From: DATAGF01 sp963834875
Lineage (GTDB): Bacteria > Actinomycetota > Thermoleophilia > Miltoncostaeales > Miltoncostaeaceae
NCBI GenBank assembly: GCA_963834875.1
Contig: CAWIDG010000032.1
Coordinates: forward strand, 1-64,000
Direction of reading: 5' to 3'
DNA: 64,000 bases
How positions within the stretch are numbered: position 1 is the first letter of the stretch; the number at the start of each line of letters is the position of its first letter. The notes under the pieces were generated by a model that was not told the DNA's origin, did no database searches, and saw nothing but the letters and a program-made list of their open reading frames with translations. The position numbers and the translations under genes were made by a program. Shown one piece after another: positions 45,093 to 54,985 of this stretch.

Positions 45093-46077
45093 TCACCCGA
45101 GCACCCGCCCGTCCCAGACGACCGCGCTCGGCGGCCGGCGGCCGGCGGCCATGGCGAGGAGGTTGTCGACCGCCAGGGCGGCCATGCGCGCGCGCGTGTG
45201 GCGCCCGGCGCTCGCGATGTGCGGCGTCAGGACGGCGTTGTCGAGCGCCATCAGAGGATGCCCGGGGGCCAGGGGCTCCTCGTCGAAGACGTCCAGCCCG
45301 GCGGCGATGCGGCCCTCGCGCAGCGCCGCCACCAGCGCCGCCTCGTCGACGATCGGCCCCCGGGAGACGTTGACCAGCACCGCCCCGGGCCGCATGAGGG
45401 CGAGCTCGCGCGCCCCGATCAGGCCGCGGGTCTCGTCGGTCAGCGGCACGTGGAGCGGTGACGACGTCGGCGGCCCGCAGCAGGTCGTCGAGGGGGGCGT
45501 ACGCCACGCCGAGCTCCTCTTCGAGCTCGGGGCGCGGCCGCCGCGCGACGTAGAGGCCGCGCATCCCGAAGCCCGCCACCAGGCGCCGGGCGACCGCGCG
45601 GCCGATCCCGCCGAGCCCCACCAGCCCGGCCGTCGCGCCGGCCAGGTCGAGCCCGAGCAGCAGGTCGGTCGAGAAGCCGGTCCAGCCTCCGGACCGGATC
45701 AGCCGGTCGCCCTCGGCGACCCGCCGGGCCGCCGCGAGGGCGAGTGCGACGCAGAGGTCCGCCGCCGCGTCGTTGAGGACGCCGGGGGTGTTGGCCACGG
45801 CCACCCCGCGCTCCGCGGCGGCCTCGAGGTCGACGTGGTCGGTGCCCACGGCGTGGTTGGCGACCCAGCGCACGGCCGGGCACGCGTCCAGGAAGGCCGC
45901 GTCGATCCGGTCGGCGGGGAGGCAGAGGACGCCCTCGCAGCCGGCGGCGAGCGCCCGCAGCTCGGCGGGGGCGGCGGGCCGGGGGTCGTCCCGGACGGCG
46001 ACCTCGTGGCCGGCGGCGCGGAGGCGCTCGACGGCTGCGGGGTCGGAGAGGCGGGCGGTCACGGCGAGGCGGGCCAC
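45093..46077 (-). CDS. D-2-hydroxyacid dehydrogenase (NAD-dependent), frameshifted
   Basis: About 328 residues. N-terminal substrate domain (VRWVANHAVGTDHVDLEAAAERGVAVANTPGV), Rossmann motif GLVGLGGIGRAVARRL, then after a +1 step near 45458 (VVT/LHVPLTDETRGLI) the catalytic Arg in NVSRGPIVDEAALV, Glu in DVFDEEPLAPGHPL and His in VLTPHIASAGRHTR. Reduces glyoxylate, hydroxypyruvate or a similar keto acid. Twenty bases upstream of bolA on the same strand; whether this is functional linkage is unclear. Confidence 0.92.
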
Positions 46078-46145
46078 GGCGGCAGCGTACGCACCCGACC
46101 CGGTTGCGTCTTCGGCGCCGACCGATAGGGTCGGCGCGGAGGATC

Positions 46146-46913
46146 ATGCGCCGCGTTGTCGCCATCGTCCTCGTGTCCTGTGCCGCCGCGGCGGCGACGC
46201 TGGCCCTCGGCTCGGCGCTGGCGTCGGGACCGGCCGCGACCGGGGCGCAGGCTGCCCATCCGGCCCACCTCAGCGCAGCGGCGTCCCCGCTCGCCGGCCT
46301 GAACAGGACCTTCCGCAGAATCGCGCCCTCCGCCCGCTGCGACGCGGCCGCCGGGAAGGCGAGGACGGCCCGGGGGCTGCGGGCGGCCGCGCTGAAGAAC
46401 GCGGCGAAGGCCTCGCCCAAGGTGCTCAGGGCGAAGAAGAAGAAGCTGCGGCGCGCGATCAAGCTGCTGAGGTCGGGCGCCGAGCTCTGCGACCAGGTCG
46501 CGCCGCCACCGGGCGTCGTCGCCCCCGGGGCGCCGGGGGCGCCCGGCACCCCCGGGGCCCCGGCGGTGCCTCCGACTCCGCCCCCGCCGGGCACGCAGAC
46601 GCTCTCGTTCACCGCCTCGGGCGGGGCCCTGCGGTTCAACCCGTCAACGGCCCAGACCGCGAGCGCGAGTGCTCCGATCCGGCTTCAGCTCACCAACAAC
46701 TCGGGGACCCTGGACCACAACATCGGCGTGCGAACGGCGCCGCCGCCGCCGCACACGGTGCTCGCGGGCCCGTCGCTGACCGTCGTGGGCCCCGGCGGCG
46801 TGACGTCGGTGGACATCGTCGGCACCCTCGGACCGGGCACGTACGAGATCTTCTGCGGCGTCGACAACCACGCCGGCCAAGGGATGTTCCTCCCCCTCAC
46901 CGTGATCCCGTAG
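46146..46913 (+). CDS. Secreted type-1 copper (cupredoxin) protein A
   Basis: 255 residues from ATG 46146. Signal peptide MRRVVAIVLVSCAAAAATLALGS, a helical spacer rich in Lys/Arg/Ala, a Pro/Gly collagen-like linker (GVVAPGAPGAPGTPGAP), then a cupredoxin domain: FTASGGALRFNPSTAQ, TLDHNIGV with the first His ligand, and YEIFCGVDNHAGQGM with Cys, His and Met. All four type-1 copper ligands are present. An extracytoplasmic electron carrier. It faces a second cupredoxin gene, convergently. Confidence 0.9.
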   Translation: MRRVVAIVLVSCAAAAATLALGSALASGPAATGAQAAHPAHLSAAASPLAGLNRTFRRIAPSARCDAAAGKARTARGLRAAALKNAAKASPKVLRAKKKKLRRAIKLLRSGAELCDQVAPPPGVVAPGAPGAPGTPGAPAVPPTPPPPGTQTLSFTASGGALRFNPSTAQTASASAPIRLQLTNNSGTLDHNIGVRTAPPPPHTVLAGPSLTVVGPGGVTSVDIVGTLGPGTYEIFCGVDNHAGQGMFLPLTVIP

Positions 46914-46960
46914 GGCGCCGCGCCCGCAGACGGCGAGCGCCGCGCCCCGCGGGCCCCCGG

Positions 46961-47370
46961 CTACCGCCGAGGCCTGGGGACGGTCAGCGTCCCCTTCATG
47001 CCGGCCGACTCGTGGCCGCCGACGTCGCAGAAGTAGGTGTACTTGCCGGGCCTGACCGTCGCCGTCACCTTCGAGACGCCGCCCTGTTCACGGTCTTCCC
47101 GAACTTGGCCGTGAGGCCGTTGCCGCGAATCGAGACGTTGTGCGGGAGCTGCGAGTTGTTGGTCAGGACGAGCTGGACCCGCCCCTTCGGCGCCGTCAGT
47201 GCCTTCTTGTTGAACGCGAGTGCGGTGCCGCTCGCGGTCAGGTTGCGCTTGACCGGTGGCTTGGTCGCCGTCTGCTTGGCGGCCGTCGCCACGCCGGCGA
47301 CGCCGGCGACGCCCACCGCCGCCGTCAGCGTCAGCGCGAGGGCCCCCCTCCGCGCTCTGCGTGCCGTCAC
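46961..47370 (-). CDS. Secreted type-1 copper (cupredoxin) protein B, frameshifted
   Basis: About 135 residues from GTG 47370. Signal peptide RRGALALTLTAAVGVAGVAGVATA, then a single cupredoxin domain: FNKKALTAPKGRVQLVLTNN, LPHNVSIRG (His ligand), and after a one-base loss near 47087, GKYTYFCDVGGHESAGMKGTL with Cys, His and Met ligands. It ends TVPRPRR. Shorter than protein A because it lacks the spacer and linker. Convergent to it with 47 bases between. Confidence 0.88.
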
Positions 47371-47444
47371 GTGCCCACCTCCTCGTCGGGCAGGGACGTT
47401 GCTGCCCCTCCGCTGTGCATCCTTAACGTTCTGAGGCCTCGGCG

Positions 47445-49487
<2,043 letters not shown>

Positions 49488-49548
49488 CCGGCGAGCATAG
49501 CCCCGCTCAGGGCGCCCGCGCCCGCCGCCGCTTCGCTACGCTCGGCCC

Positions 49549-50628
49549 GTGATCGACCCCTTCATCGCCGCCGCCGGGCACGCCCCCGCCCGCGGCACGG
49601 AGCGCCGCTGGCGCCAGGTGGCGCTGCTCGCGGCGTCGTCCGCGATGGGCGACTCGCCCCGCGCGGCGACCGGCCTCGCGGCGACGCTCCTGGCCCTCGA
49701 CCACCCGGCCGCAGCGGCCGTGGCGCTGTCGCGCGCCGGCGACGACGACCCCTGGGTCCGCTGGTGGGGCGTGCTCGCGGCCGGCCAGGCCGCCGACGGC
49801 CCCGGCCGGGACGAGGCGCTGGCCGCGGCGCTCGGGTCGCCGGCCGAGGGCCCCGACGGCCGCGAGGTGGCGCGGCGGCTGGAGGACCTCGCCGACGAGC
49901 TGGCCGCGCTGGAGGGCGCGGACGACCGGGGCGCGCGCTTCGCGATCCTGGGCCACCGCGCCCGGCCGCGGCGCCGGGTGCTGCTGGCCGGGCGGTCCTC
50001 GGCGGCGTTCATCATCGAGCCCGGCTGGGAGTCGGTGCGGCTGGTGCGCCTCGGTCCCTCGGAGGGGCCGGCGCTCGGCAACCGCGCCCACATGTCGTTG
50101 ACGGAGGTCATCGGGGCGATCCGGCGCGGCGACGCCGGGCCCGGCTGGGACGTCCCGGACGACCGGCCCGCCGACCTCGACCCCGAGGCCATGCTCGGCG
50201 CCCTGCGAGAGGACCCCGCCGCCCGCGACCGCCGCCTGGTGACGCTGGCGCGCGAGGTCGCCGAGGAGCGCGAGCGGTTGATGGAGGAGCGCGCGGCGCT
50301 GGCCGAGGAGCGCGCGTCGATCGCCGCCGAGCGCTCCCGCCGCCGGCGCGTCCGGCCGGTGCCGCCGCCGCCCCAGAACGGCCAGGTGCCGCTGCCGCGC
50401 AGCGCGGACGAGGCCGCCGCCCTGCTGGGCCTCGACGCGGGCGCCCCTCCGGCGGAGGTCGACCGGGCCTACCGCGACCAGGTCTCGCGCTGCCACCCCG
50501 ACCGGGTGGCCGGCCTCCACCCCGCCATCCGGCGGCAGGCCGAGGGGCTCACCGTGGCCCTGAACGCGGCGCGCGACCTCCTGCTCGGCCGCGCCCCCCG
50601 CCGCCGGGCTCAGCGCGCCAGCGGGTAG
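49549..50628 (+). CDS. J-domain (DnaJ-like) protein with unrecognised N-terminal region
   Basis: 359 residues from GTG 49549. The N-terminal 230 residues (starting IDPFIAAAGHAPARGTERRWRQVAL) are Ala-rich and helical with no family I can name. A charged coiled coil follows (VAEERERLMEERAALAEE). The last 75 residues are a J domain: AAALLGLDAGAPPAEVDRAYR, then SRCHPDRVAGLHPAIRRQAEGL with the HPD motif. It should stimulate an Hsp70 (DnaK). No zinc-finger or G/F region, so it is a specialised co-chaperone rather than a classical DnaJ. Confidence 0.85.
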   Translation: MIDPFIAAAGHAPARGTERRWRQVALLAASSAMGDSPRAATGLAATLLALDHPAAAAVALSRAGDDDPWVRWWGVLAAGQAADGPGRDEALAAALGSPAEGPDGREVARRLEDLADELAALEGADDRGARFAILGHRARPRRRVLLAGRSSAAFIIEPGWESVRLVRLGPSEGPALGNRAHMSLTEVIGAIRRGDAGPGWDVPDDRPADLDPEAMLGALREDPAARDRRLVTLAREVAEERERLMEERAALAEERASIAAERSRRRRVRPVPPPPQNGQVPLPRSADEAAALLGLDAGAPPAEVDRAYRDQVSRCHPDRVAGLHPAIRRQAEGLTVALNAARDLLLGRAPRRRAQRASG

Positions 50629-50705
50629 CGCCGCCCGCCGTAACCACGGCGGCGCCCGCCCGGGCCGGGGCCTTGCCTCGGCGGTGCCGGTGTGGGAGCC
50701 TGCCT

Positions 50706-51089
50706 ATGCAATGCCTAGGAAGAGCTACGCAGGCCGGCGAGGCCGCCCGGGCGCTCGGGATCAGCCTCGACACCCTCCGCCGCTGGGACCGCCAGGGCCG
50801 CATCCGCACCCGTCGCGACGCCGCGAACCGCCGCGTCGTGCCGGCGAGCGAGATCGAGCGGCTGCGCGGGGGCCCGCCGGGGCGGACGCTCAGCGCGCGG
50901 AACCGGCTGCGCGGCACGGTGCTCGAGATGCGCATCGAGGGGATGCTCGCCCAGGTCGAGCTCGAGGTGCGGGAGCCGAGCCGGGTCGTCGCGGTGATCA
51001 CGCGCGAGGCCGCCGAGGAGCTCGCGCTGCGCCCGGGCGCCTCGGCCACGGCGGTCGTCAAGGCGACCTCGGTGATGGTGGAGCGGTGA
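50706..51089 (+). CDS. MerR/excisionase-like HTH plus TOBE (Mop) domain, ModE-like molybdate regulator
   Basis: About 127 residues. N-terminal helix-turn-helix: AGEAARALGISLDTLRRWDRQGRI, then RTRRDAANRRVVPASEIERL. C-terminal molybdate-binding TOBE domain: SARNRLRGTVLEMRIEGMLAQVEL, EPSRVVAVITREAAEELAL and SATAVVKATSVMVER. A single TOBE rather than the tandem of E. coli ModE. It is the first gene of the mod operon; its stop overlaps the GTG of modA. Presumed to sense molybdate and regulate its uptake. Confidence 0.9.
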   Translation: MQCLGRATQAGEAARALGISLDTLRRWDRQGRIRTRRDAANRRVVPASEIERLRGGPPGRTLSARNRLRGTVLEMRIEGMLAQVELEVREPSRVVAVITREAAEELALRPGASATAVVKATSVMVER

Positions 51090-51839
51090 CGCGGGCGCTG
51101 CGGGCCGCCCTCGCCCTCCTCCTGCTCGCCGCGGTGCTCGTCGCGGCGGCGTGCGGCGACGACGACGCGGCGGACGCCGCCGGCGCCGGTGGGCTCACGG
51201 TCCTGGCGGCCGCCTCCCTCACGGACGTGTTCCCCCAGATCGACCCCGCCCCGAGCTACAGCTTCGCCGGCTCCGACCAGCTCGCCGCCCAGATCCGCGA
51301 GGGCGCGCCGGCCGACGTCTACGCCGCCGCCAACGAGCGCCTCCCCGACGAGCTGTTCGACGAGGGCCTGGTCGAGCAGCCCCAGGTGTTCGCCACCAAC
51401 CGCCTCGTGCTCATCGTGCCGGCGGACAACCCGGAGGACATCGACTCGGTCGACGATCTCAACGCCGAGGGAGTCACCTACGTGATGGCCGCCGAGGGCG
51501 TGCCCGTGGGCGACTACACGCGCGAGGTCCTCGCCAACCTCGGCGAGTCCGACCTCGTGGCGGGCTCCGCCAGCTTCGAGCAGGACGTCCGCGACGTCTC
51601 CAGCAAGGTCGCGCTCGGTGAGGCCGACGCGGGCTTCGTCTATGCGACCGACGCTCAGGCGGCGGGCGACGACGTCACAGGCGATCGCGATCCCGGCGGC
51701 GGCTCAGCCGCCGATCCGCTACGGCATCGCGGTGGTGACTGCGAGCGAGAACCAGGACGGCGCGGAGGCGTTCGTCGAGAGCGTGCTGGGGCCGGATGGG
51801 CGGGCGGCCCTGGAGGCGGCGGGCTTCGGCCTCCCGTGA
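51086..51839 (+). CDS. modA: Molybdate ABC transporter, substrate-binding lipoprotein, frameshifted
   Basis: About 250 residues. Signal and lipobox LALLLLAAVLVAAACGDDD. The type 2 periplasmic-binding fold shows LTVLAAASLTDVFPQI, SYSFAGSDQLAAQIREGAPADVY, VFATNRLVLIVPADNP and GEADAGFVYATDA. One extra base near 51677 (DDV/QAIAIPA) must be skipped to reach RYGIAVVTASENQDGAEAFV. Both start and stop overlap the adjacent genes by four bases. Confidence 0.93.
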
Positions 51840-52678
51840 GGCGGGCCTTCGGGCCGCTGCTCGTCGTCGCGCTGGCCCTGGCGCTCGCGTTCCTGTGCCT
51901 GCCGCTGCTCGCGATCTTCCTGCGCGCGGGCCCGGGGGAGATCCTCGACCAGCTGGGCAGCGAGGCCGCCGTCGAGGCCATGCTGGTGAGCCTCAAGACC
52001 AACCTGATTGCACAAGCAATCATCCTGGCGGTCGGGACGCCGGCGGCCTACCTGGTGGCGATGCGCCGCTTCCGGGGCCGGTCGCTCGTCCTGACGCTCA
52101 TCGAGCTCCCGCTGGTGCTGCCGCCGGCGGTCGCCGGCATCGGGCTGCTGGCCGCGTTCGGCAGCCGCGGCCTGCTGGGCGAGGAGCTCGCCGTCCTCGG
52201 CATCCGGCTGACGTTCACGCAGGTCGCGGTCGTCATGGCGATCATCTTCGTGTCGAGCCCGTTCTTCCTGCGCGCCGGCGTGTCCGCCTTCGAGGCGGTG
52301 GAGGCCGACCTCCTCGCGGCCGCCCGCACCCTCGGGGCGAGCCCCTGGCGCGTCTTCCGGCGGGTGGCCCTCCCGCTCGCGCTCGGCGGGCTCGGCGCCG
52401 GCGCCACCCTGTCGTTCGCCCGCGGGCTGGGCGAGTTCGGGGCGACGATCCTCTTCGCGGGCAGCTTCCCCGGCCGCACCCAGACGCTGCCGCTGGCGAT
52501 CTACGCCGAGGCGAACCGGCCCGGCGGGTTCACGACGGCCATCGCGATCGGCGCGCTGCTGGTCGTGGTGAGCGGCGCGATCCTGCTGTCGGCTAAGCTC
52601 GCGCCGCGGTGGACGCGCTCCATCTCGAGCTCACCGTCCCCCTCCGGGACTTCGTCCTCGGGCTTTCCCTCGACGTAG
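51836..52678 (+). CDS. modB: Molybdate ABC transporter, permease
   Basis: About 280 residues from GTG 51836. Six hydrophobic helices, and the EAA-type coupling loop is VEADLLAAARTLGASPWRVFRRVALPLA. Near it lie ELPLVLPPAVAGIGLLAAFG and FARGLGEFGATILFAGSFPGRTQTLPLAIY, the characteristic ModB ending. The frame runs 70 bases into modC as a Ser-rich tail, so the real stop is probably earlier than read. Confidence 0.93.
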   Translation: MRRAFGPLLVVALALALAFLCLPLLAIFLRAGPGEILDQLGSEAAVEAMLVSLKTNLIAQAIILAVGTPAAYLVAMRRFRGRSLVLTLIELPLVLPPAVAGIGLLAAFGSRGLLGEELAVLGIRLTFTQVAVVMAIIFVSSPFFLRAGVSAFEAVEADLLAAARTLGASPWRVFRRVALPLALGGLGAGATLSFARGLGEFGATILFAGSFPGRTQTLPLAIYAEANRPGGFTTAIAIGALLVVVSGAILLSAKLAPRWTRSISSSPSPSGTSSSGFPST

Positions 52679-53698
52679 ACGGGGCGCCCGTCGCGCTCGT
52701 CGGGCCGTCGGGCGCGGGCAAGACCACCGTCCTGCGGGCCGTCGCCGGGCCTGGTCCGCCCGTCGGCCGGCCGGGTGGCGCTGGGCGACCGGGCGTGGTT
52801 CGACGCCGATGCGGGCGTGAACCTGCCGCCCGAGGAGCGCGCGGTGGGCTACCTGTTCCAGGACTACGCCCTCTTCCCGCACCTGTCGGTCGCCGACAAC
52901 GTCGGCTTCGGCGGGCGTCGGCGGGTGGAGGAGCTGCTGGAGCGGTTCGGCATCGCGCACCTGCGCGCGGCCCGCCCCCGCGAGCTCTCCGGGGGCGAGC
53001 GCCAGCGGGTCGCCCTGGCCCGCGCCCTCTCCCGCGACCCGAGCGTGCTGCTCCTCGACGAGCCGACGGCGGCGCTCGACGCCCAGACGCGCGCCTCGGT
53101 GCGGCGCGAGCTGGCGGCCCAGCTGCGCGAGCTCGGGCTGCCGACCCTGATCGTGTCCCACGACTTCGAGGAGGCCGCCGCCCTGGCGTCGCGGGTCGGC
53201 GTGATCGTGCGCGGGCGGATCCTCCAGCTCGCCGGCCCGCGGGAGCTCGTCGCCGCGCCGGCCGACCCCTTCGTCGCCCGCTTCACCGGTGCGAACCTCC
53301 TCGCCGGCCACGCACGCCCCGAGCCCGGCGGCCTCACGGCGGTCACGCTGGAGTCGGGGGAGGTGGTGCGCTCGACCGATGCCGCCGAGGGCCCGGTGGT
53401 GGCCGTCGTGCACCCGTGGGAGGTGTCGATCGCCCTCAGGCCGGCCGCCGACTCGGCGATGAACCACGTCGCGGGACCGATCGCCTCGATCCTGCCCCTC
53501 GGGAACCTCGCGCGGGTGACCCTGGGGCCGCTGACGGCGGAGATCACCGCGGCCTCGGCGGAGCGGCTCGCGCTGGCGGTCGGGGTGCCGGCCGTCGCCT
53601 CGTTCAAGGCGACGGCCACGCGCCTGGTGCCGCGCGCGCCGTCCCGGGACGGCGCCGGGCCTAGTGCTCCACCGCCACCATCACGTCCGACGCCTTGA
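52609..53698 (+). CDS. modC: Molybdate ABC transporter, ATP-binding protein, frameshifted
   Basis: About 362 residues from GTG 52609. Walker A is VGPSGAGKTTVLRAVAG, then after a +1 step near 52748 LVRPSAGRVALGDRAWF. Q loop GYLFQDYALFPHLSV, signature LSGGERQRVALARAL, Walker B SVLLLDEPTAALD and switch His in LIVSHDFEEA. A C-terminal TOBE-like domain follows (ESGEVVRSTDAAEGPVVAVV, GPIASILPLGNLARVTLGP). Drives molybdate import with ModA and ModB. The last 38 bases overlap the convergent Mop gene. Confidence 0.94.
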
Positions 53699-53870
53699 TG
53701 ACGGCGGAGACCTCGCTGCCCTCGGCGATGCCGAGCTGGTCCACGGCCTCGACCGTGATGGAGGCGACCAGGCGCTGCCCGCCGACGTCGATCTCGACGT
53801 TGGCGATGGCCTCGCCCCGCGTGATGCCGGTGACCCGGCCCGCCAGCTGGTTGCGCGCGCTGATCCTCAT
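53661..53870 (-). CDS. mop: Molbindin (single Mop domain)
   Basis: 69 residues from ATG 53870. One complete Mop/TOBE domain: MRISARNQLAGRVTGITRGEA, then EIDVGGQRLVASITVEAVDQL and SEVSAVIKASDVMVAVEH, ending in the KASDVMVA strand common to molybdate-binding Mop proteins. Oligomers store or buffer molybdate in the cytoplasm. Convergent with modC, and between the transporter and the cytidylyltransferase gene. Confidence 0.93.
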   Translation of the reverse strand: MRISARNQLAGRVTGITRGEAIANVEIDVGGQRLVASITVEAVDQLGIAEGSEVSAVIKASDVMVAVEH

Positions 53871-53930
53871 GAGTCTCCAGTCGTCCGCGGTGTGCCCGGC
53901 CTCCTGGACGATATCCGCGGGGGGCGCCGC

Positions 53931-54959
53931 GTGACCGTCTGCGCGATCGTGCTGGCGGCCGGCGAGGGCCGGCGCATGGGGGGCCGGGTCAAGCAGCTCC
54001 TCCCGTTCGCCGGCCGGCCGCTGCTGGAGCACCCGGTCGAGGCGGCCGTCGCGGCCGGCCTCGACGAGGTCCGGGTCGTGCTCGGCCACGACGCCGAGGA
54101 GATCGCGGCCTCCCTGACCCTTCCCGCCGGCGTGGAGCTCGTCATCAACACCCGGTACGCCGAGGGCCAGTCGAGCTCGCTGCGGGCCGGGCTGGCCGCC
54201 GCGCCGGAGGCCTCCCGGGCCGCCGTGATCCTCCTCGGCGACCAGCCGGAGGTGCGCCCCGAGGCGATCCGTGCCGTGATCGACTGGCACTGGGTGCACG
54301 GCTCGCCGGTGGTGCGGGCGTCCTACCGCGCCCGCCCCTCCCACCCGGTGCTGCTGGCGCGATCCGCGTGGGCCGGCGTCGAGGTCCTGCGCGGCGACGT
54401 CGGGGCGCGCGAGCTGGTCGCGACCCACCTCGGCGTCGTCGACCTCGCCGAGGTCGGCGGCGACCCGCCCGAGGACGTGGACACGCCCGAGGACTACGAG
54501 CGCCTGCTCGCTCGCGGGCTCGCCCTCCGGATGACGCGGGTGCTCCCCGCTCCGCGCGAGCGGGTCTTCGACGCCTTCACGACACCGGACCTGTTCGCGG
54601 AGTGGTGGGGCCCCCGCGGCTTCACGGCCCCCAGGGTCGACCTCGATCCGCGCCCCGGCGGCCGCTACCGCATCCTCATGCAGCCGCCCGAGGGCGAGGC
54701 CTTCCACCTGACCGGGGAGTTCCGCGAGGTCGACCGCCCCGAGCGCCTCGCCTTCAGCTTCGAGTGGGAGACGCCCGACCCGGACGACCGGCCGAACCTC
54801 GTCACGCTCGAGCTCCGGGCGCTCGGGGACTCGACCGAGGTCGAGCTCGAGCAGCGCCCCTTCGCCACCGAGTCGCGGCGGGCCCTGCACCGCGACGGCT
54901 GGACCGACGCCTTCGACCGGCTGGAGGCCCTCCTGTCGGGCGGACGCGAGCCGAGCTGA
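53931..54959 (+). CDS. MocA-like molybdenum-cofactor cytidylyltransferase joined to an SRPBCC (AHSA1) domain
   Basis: 342 residues in one frame from GTG 53931. Residues 1-198 are a nucleotidyltransferase: AIVLAAGEGRRMGGRVKQLLPF, INTRYAEGQSSSLRAGL, VILLGDQPEV and GGDPPEDVDTPEDYERLL, as in MocA, which turns molybdopterin into the cytosine dinucleotide form used by xanthine-dehydrogenase-type enzymes. Residues 201-342 are an AHSA1-type SRPBCC domain (MTRVLPAPRERVFDAFTTPD, AEWWGPRGF). The junction sits on an ATGA at 54531. A single extra base just before it would turn two overlapping genes into this apparent fusion, and such errors are common here. Treat the fusion as unproven. Confidence 0.82.
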   Translation: MTVCAIVLAAGEGRRMGGRVKQLLPFAGRPLLEHPVEAAVAAGLDEVRVVLGHDAEEIAASLTLPAGVELVINTRYAEGQSSSLRAGLAAAPEASRAAVILLGDQPEVRPEAIRAVIDWHWVHGSPVVRASYRARPSHPVLLARSAWAGVEVLRGDVGARELVATHLGVVDLAEVGGDPPEDVDTPEDYERLLARGLALRMTRVLPAPRERVFDAFTTPDLFAEWWGPRGFTAPRVDLDPRPGGRYRILMQPPEGEAFHLTGEFREVDRPERLAFSFEWETPDPDDRPNLVTLELRALGDSTEVELEQRPFATESRRALHRDGWTDAFDRLEALLSGGREPS

Positions 54960-54964
54960 GACTC

Positions 54965-54982
54965 GGGCGCGCCCGTGCGCCC
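54965..54982. terminator. GC-rich hairpin between convergent genes, likely bidirectional terminator
   Basis: GGGCGC-GCCCGT-GCGCCC gives a six-base stem, followed by TT, in the 26-base gap between the stop of the cytidylyltransferase gene (54959) and the stop of the BAAT-type gene (54986). Position and stability fit a shared terminator. There is no longer T-run. Confidence 0.55.
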
Positions 54983-54985
54983 TTG

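Noticed and set aside
52609..52678. 70-base overlap of modB and modC as a regulatory overlap
   Set aside because: The overlapping modB tail is a Ser/Pro-rich run without family match; a misread base near the true modB stop explains it better.
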